A DNA stretch of 64,000 nt, taken from M3007 sp043764095 (lineage in GTDB: Bacteria > Bacteroidota > Bacteroidia > Chitinophagales > Saprospiraceae). Of the stretch, positions 1 to 7,991 are shown piece by piece. The position numbers and the translations under genes were made by a program. The DNA is taken from assembly GCA_043764095.1 (NCBI GenBank), contig JAYUKX010000007.1, positions 14,386 through 78,385 of the forward strand, in the 5' to 3' direction. The notes beneath the pieces were generated by a model, which saw only the letters and a program-made list of their open reading frames with translations, was not told the origin of the DNA and searched no databases. Each line of letters opens with the position of its first letter. Position 1 is the stretch's first letter.

Positions 1-190
1 TTGAAAGATATGCAAGTACTAATTTGTACAGATTTCGAAAATTTAACAAAAAGTAACGTCTTTTAGTTCATTCTTTTCAAAATTTGTATTCAGCAAGTAC
101 AGGATTAATTACTAACTATAAAAATCAGGCCAAAATTGCTTTCTGACTTTCTGTCACCCTACCACCCGATGCCTTACCTGATTTTTTTTC

Positions 191-219
191 TTGTTTGTTC
201 TTCAAATGTTCTATATTTG
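191..219 (+). promoter_or_regulatory. Predicted Bacteroidota promoter for the STAS gene cluster
   Basis: A TATATTTG box at 212-219 fits the Bacteroidota -7 consensus TAnnTTTG. A TTG lies 18 bases upstream at 191-193, which fits the -33 element. The STAS gene starts about 60 bases downstream. The rest of positions 1-280 is AT-rich and holds no gene that I can support. This is a motif match only. Confidence 0.4.
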
Positions 220-280
220 CCCTGCTTTAAACGAAGTAAAGGCACTTAATTTAATACAATAAATTGAAAATCAATAATTT

Positions 281-634
281 ATGAAATACAGATTAGACAA
301 ACAAGAGCGTTTTGCGGTATTGACATTGGATGAAGATAATCTGAATTCTAGCATCGCCCCCCAATTTAAAAGCGATTTAATCATTTTGAGCAACGAAGGT
401 ATTCCTAGTTTAATCCTAGATTTGACGAATGTCAAATTTGTAGATTCTAGTGGATTAAGTGCCATTCTGACAGGACACCGCCTTTGGAAAGACAATGGTG
501 GATTTATTGTAGCCGGAGAATTACATCCGATGGTTAAAAAATTAATTGAAATTAGTCGCCTTGATGACATCTTTAGGCTTGCTCCATCCGTTAACCAAGC
601 CATTGAAATGCTAAATACAAAAGCGGCAAATTAA
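281..634 (+). CDS. STAS-domain anti-sigma-factor antagonist-like protein
   Basis: A single STAS domain fills the 117 residues. The family (SpoIIAA/RsbV type) binds anti-sigma or switch kinases and is controlled by phosphorylation of a serine in the DSSGL loop. That loop is present here (FVDSSGLSAIL, around residues 53-63), so the phosphorylatable serine is retained. No kinase or phosphatase partner lies next to it. The following methylase starts three bases after the stop, so the two are probably co-transcribed. In Bacteroidota, lone STAS proteins of this size are common and their partners are generally unknown. The fold is clear; the regulatory target is not. Confidence 0.85.
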   Translation: MKYRLDKQERFAVLTLDEDNLNSSIAPQFKSDLIILSNEGIPSLILDLTNVKFVDSSGLSAILTGHRLWKDNGGFIVAGELHPMVKKLIEISRLDDIFRLAPSVNQAIEMLNTKAAN

Positions 635-637
635 ATT

Positions 638-1324
638 ATGTCGCCAACGCGAGAAAAGAAAATGCGCGAGGCCGCACTTCAAACTCAATTAGATTTGACG
701 GTGGTGTTGGAGAATATTTACGACCCTCTCAATATAAGTGCTATAATGCGGTCTTGTGATGCGGTTGGAATTCGCGAAATTTTCGTTATTTATACCCAGC
801 AATATTTAGACAAACGAGGATTGGTGTTGGGAAAACGTACTTCGGCAGGTACTTTCAAATGGATGGATGTTTATCTATTCGACAATTTGGAGGAGTGTTT
901 TAGAAGGGTACGAACAAAATACAAAAGGGTGTTGGCCACTTTACCAAGTGAAGGTAGTCACTCCCTTTTTAATTTAGACCTAACAATACCTACCGCAATT
1001 ATTTTTGGCAACGAAGATGATGGCTTAAGTACCGAAGCAATAGCACTTTGTGATGGTTTTTTTACAATTCCACAAGCGGGTTTTGCTGAAAGTTTAAATA
1101 TTTCGGTGGCTTGCGCCGTTAGTTTATATGAGGCGTATCGGCAAAGAGATGCCAAAGGATTTTATAGCACCCATCCTCAATTGGATACTTTTGAACAAGA
1201 GGCGCTTTTTGAACGTTGGGCAAAAAAAGTAAAAACTGATAAATATCATAACAGGGGTATTGCTATCGACGAACAATCTCCGGATATCATACCTGTATTT
1301 GCTGCTCGGCCTTCCTTAACTTGA
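638..1324 (+). CDS. trmH: TrmH/SpoU family RNA 2'-O-ribose methyltransferase
   Basis: This is a cytoplasmic SPOUT-fold enzyme that methylates a ribose 2'-OH using S-adenosylmethionine. The three SpoU motifs are visible: motif 1 NISAIMRSCDAVG (around residue 32), motif 2 IIFGNEDDGLS (around 120), and motif 3 IPQAGFAESLNISVACAVSLYEAYRQR, which forms the knot and cofactor site. The length of 228 residues and the short N-terminal helix fit TrmH (tRNA Gm18) better than the longer rRNA enzyme RlmB, but the exact substrate is inferred. It follows the STAS gene by three bases, and its stop codon overlaps the upstream part of the next open frame. Confidence 0.85.
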   Translation: MSPTREKKMREAALQTQLDLTVVLENIYDPLNISAIMRSCDAVGIREIFVIYTQQYLDKRGLVLGKRTSAGTFKWMDVYLFDNLEECFRRVRTKYKRVLATLPSEGSHSLFNLDLTIPTAIIFGNEDDGLSTEAIALCDGFFTIPQAGFAESLNISVACAVSLYEAYRQRDAKGFYSTHPQLDTFEQEALFERWAKKVKTDKYHNRGIAIDEQSPDIIPVFAARPSLT

Positions 1325-1335
1325 TTTTTAACTAC

Positions 1336-2271
1336 ATGCTACAAGTTTCATTAGTCATACCTTTAAAAAATGAAGAAGAAAGTTTGCCCGAACTCGAGGC
1401 TTGGATTCGACGCGTATGCGAAACGGAACAACTTTCTTATGAAATCATTTTTATTGATGATGGTAGCACGGATCGCTCTTGGGATGTAATTCTACAGTTA
1501 AAAGCGCAAAATCCGAATATCAAGGCAATTAAATTTAGGCGAAACTATGGCAAATCTGCAGCATTACATACCGGTTTTGGCATAGTAAACGGTGAAGTCG
1601 TGATTACAATGGATGCCGATTTACAAGATAGCCCCGATGAAATACCTGCATTGCGTAATATGATTCTGCAAGAGGGACTGGATTTGGTCAGCGGTTGGAA
1701 AAAGCGCAGACACGATCCTTTGAGCAAAACGATACCAAGTAAATTATTCAATGCTGTAGCGCGTAGTATTAGTGGCATTCAGTTACATGATTTTAATTGT
1801 GGTTTGAAAGCCTACCGCTATTCTGTGGCAAAATCCATAGAAGTATATGGCGATATGCACCGTTGGATGCCTGTATTAGCAAAATGGGCAGGATTTACAA
1901 AAATCGGCGAGAAAGTGGTGGAACACCGGGCGCGTAAATATGGCTATTCTAAATTTGGATGGGAACGCATCATTACTGGTTTTTTAGACCTGCTTTCCGT
2001 TTATTTTGTGGGTAAATTTGGCAAAAAACCGATGCACTTTTTTGGAACGCTTGGAACTTTGTCGTTTATACTGGGGTTTGCTGTATTGGCTTGGTTGAGT
2101 TATTCAAAATTAGTCAATAGCGAATATGGGATTGCAGAACGGCCTGCGTTTTTCTTCGGCATTGTAGCATTACTCATAGGAACACAATTGTTTTTAGTAG
2201 GTTTTTTAGCAGAATTAAACAATAGAAATGCAGTAAACAAGGATCAATATTTGATTGAATCTGAAATATAA
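1336..2271 (+). CDS. Family 2 glycosyltransferase with C-terminal membrane anchor (DPM1/GtrB-like)
   Basis: The N-terminal ~230 residues are a GT-A glycosyltransferase: VSLVIPLKNEEESL, then IIFIDDGSTDRSW, then the metal-binding MDADLQDSPDEI. Two hydrophobic helices follow near the C-terminus (MHFFGTLGTLSFILGF... and FFFGIVALLIGTQLFLVGF). This matches enzymes that load a sugar onto undecaprenyl phosphate at the inner membrane, such as dolichol-phosphate mannose synthase-like or GtrB-like proteins. I chose the ATG at 1336 because the frame upstream of it only adds a few residues from a TTG that overlaps the previous gene. The sugar is not predictable from sequence. Confidence 0.85.
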   Translation: MLQVSLVIPLKNEEESLPELEAWIRRVCETEQLSYEIIFIDDGSTDRSWDVILQLKAQNPNIKAIKFRRNYGKSAALHTGFGIVNGEVVITMDADLQDSPDEIPALRNMILQEGLDLVSGWKKRRHDPLSKTIPSKLFNAVARSISGIQLHDFNCGLKAYRYSVAKSIEVYGDMHRWMPVLAKWAGFTKIGEKVVEHRARKYGYSKFGWERIITGFLDLLSVYFVGKFGKKPMHFFGTLGTLSFILGFAVLAWLSYSKLVNSEYGIAERPAFFFGIVALLIGTQLFLVGFLAELNNRNAVNKDQYLIESEI

Positions 2272-2289
2272 AGACATCATTTTTTCAAC

Positions 2290-3513
2290 ATGGAATTAGT
2301 AAACGGCAAGTATGAATTCACGGGTGGCGTGAATCCGCTCGATCTTTGCAAAGAGTACGGCACACCATTATATGTATATGATGCGGCTGTGATGGCGCGC
2401 CAGTATCGTCGCATTACGGCGGCATTTCCTTACCCAAATTTGAAAATCCATTACGCCTGTAAAGCGCTGACAAATATCCATGTTTTGCAATTTTTCAGGG
2501 GATTAGGTTCTAGTCTCGATTGTGTGTCGATACAGGAGATTCAAATGGGGATCATGGCTGGTTATGAGCCAAAAGACATTTTATACACGCCTAATTTTGC
2601 AGGTGTGGATGAATTTGAAGAAGCGGTTGAATTAGGTGTAAAAATCAATATTGACGCGATTCCTATGCTCGAAAACTGGGGACTAAACCATCCAAATGTG
2701 CCTGTATGTATTCGGATCAATCCGCACTTGATGGGCGGCGGGAACGACAAAATTAGCGTAGGCCATATTGATTCTAAATTTGGCATTTCGATCCACCAAT
2801 TGCCACATGTATTGCGTATTGTTGAAAGCCAAAAACTAAAAATAAATGGCTTGCATATGCACACCGGCTCGGATATACTGGATGTAGAAATTTTTCTTCG
2901 CGGTGCTGATATTCTATTGGAAGCGGCCAAAAAATTCCCCGATTTAGAATATATTGATTTAGGAAGTGGCTTTAAAGTACCTTATAAGCCAGAAGATATA
3001 GAAACCGATATTGAAGAATTGGGTGAAAAACTCAGTGCTCGTTTTACTGATTTCTGCAAAGAGTATGGCAGGGATCTTGTGTTAATGTTTGAACCGGGTA
3101 AATTCCTGGTGAGTGAAGCAGGTTATTTATTGGCAAAATGTACTTTGGTCAAACAAACCACTTCTACTTCATTTGTCGGCTTAAATACGGGTTTAAATCA
3201 CCTGATCCGTCCTATGTTTTATGGTTCTTACCACAAAATAGTAAATATAACGGAACCCACTTTTAAGCCAAGGTTATATACAGTTGTGGGAAATATTTGT
3301 GAAACGGACACTTTCGGACACGACCGCCGCATTGCAGAAGTGGTAGAAGGCGACATTATCGCGTTTTACAATGCAGGAGCATACGGCTGGATGATGGCAT
3401 CTAATTACAATTCACGATTCCGCCCTGCGGAAGTGATGATTATGGATGGCAAAGCAAAACTGATCCGCAGGAGGGAAACCTTGGAGGATTTGTTATCGAC
3501 GCAAATGGTGTAA
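2290..3513 (+). CDS. lysA: Diaminopimelate decarboxylase
   Basis: This PLP-dependent enzyme makes L-lysine from meso-diaminopimelate, the last step of lysine synthesis. The alanine-racemase-type barrel comes first, with the PLP lysine in HYACKALTN (Lys58). Substrate and PLP contacts are in HMHTGSD and DLGSGFKVPY. The C-terminal beta domain carries the catalytic pair Cys-Glu in ICETDTFGHDR and the AYGWMMASNYNSR segment. At 407 residues it is of normal length. It starts 18 bases after the glycosyltransferase. Ornithine/arginine decarboxylases share the fold, but the GNICETD signature favours LysA. Confidence 0.92.
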   Translation: MELVNGKYEFTGGVNPLDLCKEYGTPLYVYDAAVMARQYRRITAAFPYPNLKIHYACKALTNIHVLQFFRGLGSSLDCVSIQEIQMGIMAGYEPKDILYTPNFAGVDEFEEAVELGVKINIDAIPMLENWGLNHPNVPVCIRINPHLMGGGNDKISVGHIDSKFGISIHQLPHVLRIVESQKLKINGLHMHTGSDILDVEIFLRGADILLEAAKKFPDLEYIDLGSGFKVPYKPEDIETDIEELGEKLSARFTDFCKEYGRDLVLMFEPGKFLVSEAGYLLAKCTLVKQTTSTSFVGLNTGLNHLIRPMFYGSYHKIVNITEPTFKPRLYTVVGNICETDTFGHDRRIAEVVEGDIIAFYNAGAYGWMMASNYNSRFRPAEVMIMDGKAKLIRRRETLEDLLSTQMV

Positions 3514-3530
3514 AAACCGTTTTTTACACC
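3507..3530. terminator. Bidirectional terminator between lysA and the CBS gene
   Basis: A perfect 10-bp inverted repeat (GGTGTAAAAA / TTTTTACACC) with a four-base loop sits across the lysA stop, between two convergent genes. A and T runs on both arms would allow termination in either direction. Confidence 0.6.
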
Positions 3531-3546
3531 ACAAACAAAAAGTCCA

Positions 3547-4209
3547 CTAAATACTGAGATAATTCATCAACGAATCGTAGCGCTCTCTAACAGATTCAGA
3601 GTAAGCGTCTTCCGCAAAGGAACGCTTTACGGTAAACCCGTATCGCTCAAGACCAGCTACAATTCGAGAAACATCATCTCGGTTAATTTTCAGGGTTACT
3701 TCTATTAATTCAGAATCCGGTGTAGAGGTTACAATAGAAGTTAAAATCTTGGCAGATTCTTCTTCTACGCAACGTGCAATAGTTGTCAGAGAATAATCTC
3801 GACGATTCATTTCCAATATGAGTACGCCTCCTGGCATTGCAAATGCAGTGGTGGTAGCAAAAGTACGCAGCATCATATTTTGAGAAACCATACCCAAATA
3901 GTTACCGTCATTGTCCACTACAGGAATAACAGTAAGTCTATTTTCCCCCATAATCCGCATGATTTCGAAAAGATGCTCATCAGCACGAACGCTAAAGGTG
4001 CGCAACATCGAAAAATCGTACTCGCTCACCGGGTCGTATAACTTATGATTAAATATGTCCTCTTCAGATAAAATACCCACTAAGCGGGTACCATCTACAA
4101 CAGGTAAATGCTTCACATGGTGATCGCTCAACAGGTGGTAGGCATCGCGTCCTGTCTGCTCAATTTTGAGTGCAGGGATATCATGTGCGATTAACTCAAG
4201 TGCCGTCAT
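3547..4209 (-). CDS. CBS-domain protein, AcuB-like
   Basis: Two CBS motifs span residues ~1-135 (HLPVVDGTRLVGILSEED and VIPVVDNDGNYLGMVSQNMML). A C-terminal ACT-like region follows (VTLKINRDDVSRIVAGLERYGFTVKR). This arrangement resembles AcuB-type regulatory proteins, which bind adenosyl ligands. No enzyme domain is present, so the role is regulatory or unknown. A TATGTTTG box lies upstream on the minus strand (4267-4274), between this gene and the divergent aminotransferase gene, and could be its -7 element. Confidence 0.8.
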   Translation of the reverse strand: MTALELIAHDIPALKIEQTGRDAYHLLSDHHVKHLPVVDGTRLVGILSEEDIFNHKLYDPVSEYDFSMLRTFSVRADEHLFEIMRIMGENRLTVIPVVDNDGNYLGMVSQNMMLRTFATTTAFAMPGGVLILEMNRRDYSLTTIARCVEEESAKILTSIVTSTPDSELIEVTLKINRDDVSRIVAGLERYGFTVKRSFAEDAYSESVRERYDSLMNYLSI

Positions 4210-4300
4210 AAGTGTATAACGTTTAAAAAGGATTTCTGTTTTTATTTGTGTTTATAAATACTTGGGCAAACATACAATTAAATCCATTACTGCAATAATA

Positions 4301-5509
4301 ATGCCATCACAAAGAGCACTTTTTTTACAACATGTCGCACAAACGTCTCCCGCACCGCTAGGATTGGAGATTGAATCAGCAGAAGGCGTGTATTTATACG
4401 ACAAAAATGGCAAGTCCTACCTCGATTTTATCGCAGGTATTGGCGTTAGTAGCCTTGGTCACAGGCACCCCGATGTACAGGCCGCAGTAGAGGCGCAAGT
4501 GAAAAAATATTGGCATACGCTGGTGTATGGCGAATATGTTTTAAGTCCACAGGTAGAACTGGCTACTTTGCTCGCTCAGTATTTGCCTGGTTTGGATGCT
4601 GTGTATTTTACCAATTCAGGTACTGAAGCCACCGAAGGTGCTATGAAACTAGCAAAACGGTACACTGGTCGCTCTAATTTTGTGGCTTGTAGGTACGCTT
4701 ATCACGGCGGAACTCAAGGGGCTATTAGTTTAATGAATCCTACTTATTTTACGGCACCTTATTACCCATTGCTTCCGGGTATCAGGCATATTGATTTTAA
4801 CGACGATACTGCTTTTGAGCACATTGACCACACGACGGCTGCGGTTATTATCGAAACGGTTCAGGCCGAATGGGGTATTCGATCTCCCCGACCCGAATGG
4901 ATCAAGGCTTTGCGCGAGCGTTGCACTGCGACTGGTACTTTGCTTATTTTGGACGAGATACAGGCGGGGTGTGGCCGTACAGGTACATTGTTTGCTTTTG
5001 AACAGTACGATATAAAACCAGATATTCTACTGCTCGCTAAAGGATTTGGCGGTGGTATGCCTATTGGAGCGTTTATTGCGCCTCGATCAATTATGGAAGT
5101 ACTGAGTTATGAACCTGTGTTGGGGCATATTACTACTTTTGGGGGACATCCAGTGTCTGCGGCAGCGGCTTTGGCTACATTGAAGGTGTTAACCACATCT
5201 GATTTGATCGCTCAAGTACCCATGAAGAGGGATCTGATTTTGGAACTACTTAAACATCCTGACATTGTGGAGATCAGGCACGCTGGTTTGTGGATGGCTG
5301 TCGATTTAGGCTCGGGAGAAAAGGTAAGAAGGGTTATTGCACACTGCCTCGAAAATGGATTGATCACGGATTGGTTTTTGTTTAATGACGCTTCACTGCG
5401 TATTGCGCCGCCGCTTACTATTACGGAGGAGGAGATTAGGGTGGCTTGTGGGATTATTTTGAAGGGGTTGGATGCAGTGCCATCTGGTCATTTCGGCTTC
5501 GCTCAATGA
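4301..5509 (+). CDS. Class III aminotransferase, acetylornithine aminotransferase-like
   Basis: This is a fold-type I PLP enzyme of the ArgD/OAT/GabT family. Visible features are the glycine loop FTNSGTEATEGAMKLA, the ILDEIQAGCGRTG aspartate segment, and the PLP lysine in LLLAKGFGGGMPIGAF. No other arginine genes are adjacent, so the precise substrate (acetylornithine, ornithine or another omega-amino donor) is uncertain. I chose the ATG at 4301 because conserved sequence begins there; the upstream TTG-initiated frame adds 13 unconserved residues. The last ~13 residues (from LDAVPSG on) are encoded by a hairpin repeat and are probably not native to the family. Confidence 0.85.
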   Translation: MPSQRALFLQHVAQTSPAPLGLEIESAEGVYLYDKNGKSYLDFIAGIGVSSLGHRHPDVQAAVEAQVKKYWHTLVYGEYVLSPQVELATLLAQYLPGLDAVYFTNSGTEATEGAMKLAKRYTGRSNFVACRYAYHGGTQGAISLMNPTYFTAPYYPLLPGIRHIDFNDDTAFEHIDHTTAAVIIETVQAEWGIRSPRPEWIKALRERCTATGTLLILDEIQAGCGRTGTLFAFEQYDIKPDILLLAKGFGGGMPIGAFIAPRSIMEVLSYEPVLGHITTFGGHPVSAAAALATLKVLTTSDLIAQVPMKRDLILELLKHPDIVEIRHAGLWMAVDLGSGEKVRRVIAHCLENGLITDWFLFNDASLRIAPPLTITEEEIRVACGIILKGLDAVPSGHFGFAQ

Positions 5510-5527
5510 CCAGATGGCACTGCATCC
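5470..5527. repeat. Hairpin repeat forming the 3' end of the aminotransferase gene
   Basis: A perfect 22-bp inverted repeat (5470-5491 and 5506-5527) surrounds a 14-base loop. The core at 5489-5511 matches, with two mismatches, the complement of 5681-5703 in the nth gene. The repeat supplies the last codons and the stop of the aminotransferase, and probably also acts as its terminator. Confidence 0.8.
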
Positions 5528-5554
5528 AAAATCCGTTGTATGCCATACTTCTGA

Positions 5555-5661
5555 ATTTGTTATTATTTCCTAACCCAAAGTGAGCATATTCACCTAGATT
5601 TCATTGTCCAATACGATTTTTGATTTGTTATTATTTCCTAACTAAAAGTGAGCATATTCAC
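5555..5661. repeat. Two-copy 39-bp direct repeat
   Basis: Positions 5555-5593 and 5623-5661 are the same 39-bp sequence with two mismatches, spaced 68 bases apart. The second copy contains the stop codon of nth. There are only two copies, so it is not a CRISPR array. Confidence 0.8.
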
Positions 5662-6389
5662 TTATTGGCTTTTCTGCCCCGGTCATTGAGCGTAGTCGAA
5701 ATGGGTGGGGCAGAAATGCCGTGAATTGAACAAATAGGGCATTTCCCAGCATCATGTCCACGTGCTGGACAATATTCCCTTCCAAAAAATATGATTTGCA
5801 AGTGTAATTTATTCCACGTTTCTTTCGGGAACAATGCTTTTAGGTCTTTTTCTGTGGTTTCTACGTTTTTACCATTTGTTAAGCCCCAGCGTGTTGCTAG
5901 TCGATGAATATGCGTATCGACTGGGAATGCAGGGTGGCCAAAGCCTTGTGACATAACGACAGAGGCAGTTTTATGGCCTACACCTGGCAATGCTTCCAAT
6001 GCTGCCCAATCCTCCGGCACCGATCCTCCATGCTGATCGATTAAGATATGCGATAATTCAAAAATAGCCTTGGATTTTTTTGGTGAAAGGCCGCAAGGTT
6101 TGATAATTTCCCGTATTTCTTCTACCGATAACTTGACCATATCATAAGGATTATCGGCTTTTTCGAATAAAAATGGCGTTACCTGATTGACCCTTACATC
6201 CGTACACTGTGCGGATAATAACACAGCTACCAAGAGCGAATAATGGTCTTTATGGTCGAGAGGAATGGGTACCTCGGGATACAAGGCTTCCAAAATCACC
6301 GCGATTGCTGTTGCTTTTTCTTGTAATTTTTTTGCCCCTTTTGCCAAAATGATATAGATCTTTTTGCAACTCGTAAGTTTTGCGAACAT
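5658..6389 (-). CDS. nth: Endonuclease III (base-excision repair DNA glycosylase/AP lyase)
   Basis: This HhH-GPD superfamily enzyme excises oxidised pyrimidines. The catalytic lysine lies in the helix-hairpin-helix segment LPGVGHKTASVV and the catalytic aspartate in VDTHIHR. The C-terminal iron-sulfur motif reads C-x9-C-x2-C-x5-S: three cysteines are present (YCPARGHDAGKCPIC), but the expected fourth is a serine (CSIHGIS). Immediately after this, the protein continues into a hairpin repeat and a direct repeat that encode the last ~18 residues. The tail is therefore likely foreign, and cluster binding may be altered. The ATG at 6389 is the only methionine start before the conserved domain. Confidence 0.88.
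   Translation of the reverse strand: MFAKLTSCKKIYIILAKGAKKLQEKATAIAVILEALYPEVPIPLDHKDHYSLLVAVLLSAQCTDVRVNQVTPFLFEKADNPYDMVKLSVEEIREIIKPCGLSPKKSKAIFELSHILIDQHGGSVPEDWAALEALPGVGHKTASVVMSQGFGHPAFPVDTHIHRLATRWGLTNGKNVETTEKDLKALFPKETWNKLHLQIIFFGREYCPARGHDAGKCPICSIHGISAPPISTTLNDRGRKANK
5671..5716. repeat. Hairpin repeat inside the 3' end of nth
   Basis: A 10-bp perfect inverted repeat (TTTCTGCCCC at 5671-5680, GGGGCAGAAA at 5707-5716) brackets a core that is the inverted counterpart of the aminotransferase repeat (21 of 23 bases shared). It is translated as the APPISTTLNDRG segment near the end of the endonuclease. Confidence 0.8.
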
Positions 6390-6428
6390 ACGAGTTGCTA
6401 TTTATGGATTACGATGTTTGCTCGTTTA

Positions 6429-7943
6429 TTAATGCTTGAAATGCCTAAAACCTGTCATTACCATCGCCATATTAAATTTATCACAAACATCAATTGTATC
6501 TTGGTCTTTCACAGAACCTCCTGGTTGGATGACTGCGGTGATGCCCGCCTCGTGTGCGATTTCTACGCAATCGGGGAATGGGAAAAATGCATCGGAGGCC
6601 ATAACAGCACCGTTAAGATCAAAACCGAATGCTTTGGCTTTCGCGATTGCTTGCCGGAGTGCATCCACGCGAGAAGGTTGGCCACAACCCATACCTATTA
6701 ATTGGCGCTCTTTAATGAGGGCAATACCATTGGATTTGAGGTGTTTTACGCATTTAACAGCAAAAATCAATTCACCCACTTCTTTGGGTGTAGGCTGGCG
6801 TTTGGTTACTGTTCTTAAGTCTGCTTCTGTCTCTGTTTTTAGATCTGCATCTTGTTCTACTACGCCGTTTAATAAAGAGCGGAAATTACGTTTTTTTATT
6901 TCAAACGTATTGATTTTCAGCAAAATGCGCTGATCTTTCTTTTTCAACAACTCTAAAGCATCCGGGGCGAAATCGGGTGCGATAAGTACCTCATAAAAAA
7001 GTTTATTGATCTGCTGAGCCGTAGCCAAATCCACAGTAGTATTACAGATAAAAATACCGCCAAATGCAGAAGTAGAATCGCAAGCCAATGCTGCTTCCCA
7101 TGCTTCTAAAAGGGTATGGCGGCGTGCAATACCACAGGCATTGGTATGTTTCAAAATGGCAAAACAGGGTTTGCCCACTTGGAACTCGCGCATCAATTGA
7201 ACAGCGGCATCGATGTCAACCAAGTTATTATATGAAATGGCTTTTCCGCTTAATTTATCAAAAATTCGCTCAAATTCGCCAAAAAACACCCCTGACTGGT
7301 GTGGATTTTCGCCATAACGAAGAATATCAGAGCGATGGATCGAATATTTAAAGGAAATATCGGTGGTGCCTTCGTTGAACCAATTATAGATGGCAATATC
7401 GTAATTAGAACTTACCTTAAAAGCACGACGCGCCAATTCACGGCGGTCGTCCATGGTTATTTCAGTGCCTTTTTCCGACAGCAGATCCAAAAATATTTTG
7501 TATTCTTCTTTGGAAGCAATGACAGATACATCCTTAAAATTTTTGGCAGCAGCACGAATCAAAGAAACACCTCCAATATCAATTTTTTCGATAATTTCGG
7601 TTTCGTCATTTGTGCTCGCTACCGTATCTTCAAAAGGATATAGATCCACAATAACACAATCAATTTCGGGGATATTATATTCGATTAATTGCTCTAAATG
7701 ACCCGCTTCACGCCTAGCCAATATACCACCAAATACAGCGGGATGTAGGGTTTTTACACGCCCATCCAATATGCTTGGGTAGCCCGTTAAAGATTCTACC
7801 GAAGTAACTGGGATACCCAATTTTTCGATATAAGATTGAGTGCCGCCTGTACTATACAATTGTACATTTAACTCGTGTAAGCGGCGGATAATAGGTTCTA
7901 GGCCGTCTTTTGAAAAGACGGAAATTAGTGCAGATCGAAGCAT
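6429..7943 (-). CDS. purH: Bifunctional AICAR formyltransferase / IMP cyclohydrolase
   Basis: PurH carries out the last two steps of IMP synthesis. The N-terminal IMP cyclohydrolase (MGS-like) domain starts RSALISVFSKDGLEPIIRRL and contains LYSTGGTQ. The C-terminal AICAR transformylase has the KHTNACGIA catalytic segment and the ending GGSVKDQDTIDVCDKFNMAMVMTGFRHFKH. The ATG at 7943 gives 504 residues, the normal length. A longer frame back to 7991 would run across the probable promoter at 7970-7977, so I rejected it. Confidence 0.95.
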   Translation of the reverse strand: MLRSALISVFSKDGLEPIIRRLHELNVQLYSTGGTQSYIEKLGIPVTSVESLTGYPSILDGRVKTLHPAVFGGILARREAGHLEQLIEYNIPEIDCVIVDLYPFEDTVASTNDETEIIEKIDIGGVSLIRAAAKNFKDVSVIASKEEYKIFLDLLSEKGTEITMDDRRELARRAFKVSSNYDIAIYNWFNEGTTDISFKYSIHRSDILRYGENPHQSGVFFGEFERIFDKLSGKAISYNNLVDIDAAVQLMREFQVGKPCFAILKHTNACGIARRHTLLEAWEAALACDSTSAFGGIFICNTTVDLATAQQINKLFYEVLIAPDFAPDALELLKKKDQRILLKINTFEIKKRNFRSLLNGVVEQDADLKTETEADLRTVTKRQPTPKEVGELIFAVKCVKHLKSNGIALIKERQLIGMGCGQPSRVDALRQAIAKAKAFGFDLNGAVMASDAFFPFPDCVEIAHEAGITAVIQPGGSVKDQDTIDVCDKFNMAMVMTGFRHFKH

Positions 7944-7969
7944 CTTTAATGAATAAGTAAAAATTTTCG

Positions 7970-7977
7970 CAAAGGTA
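7970..7977 (-). promoter_or_regulatory. -7 box of the purH promoter
   Basis: On the minus strand this reads TACCTTTG, a match to the Bacteroidota TAnnTTTG element, about 27 bases upstream of the purH ATG. It also supports the short purH start. Confidence 0.5.
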
Positions 7978-7991
7978 AACAGAATTTCCAA

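Noticed and set aside
5555..5661. Direct repeats as a CRISPR array
   Set aside because: Only two copies exist, the second overlaps a coding end, and no cas genes are present.
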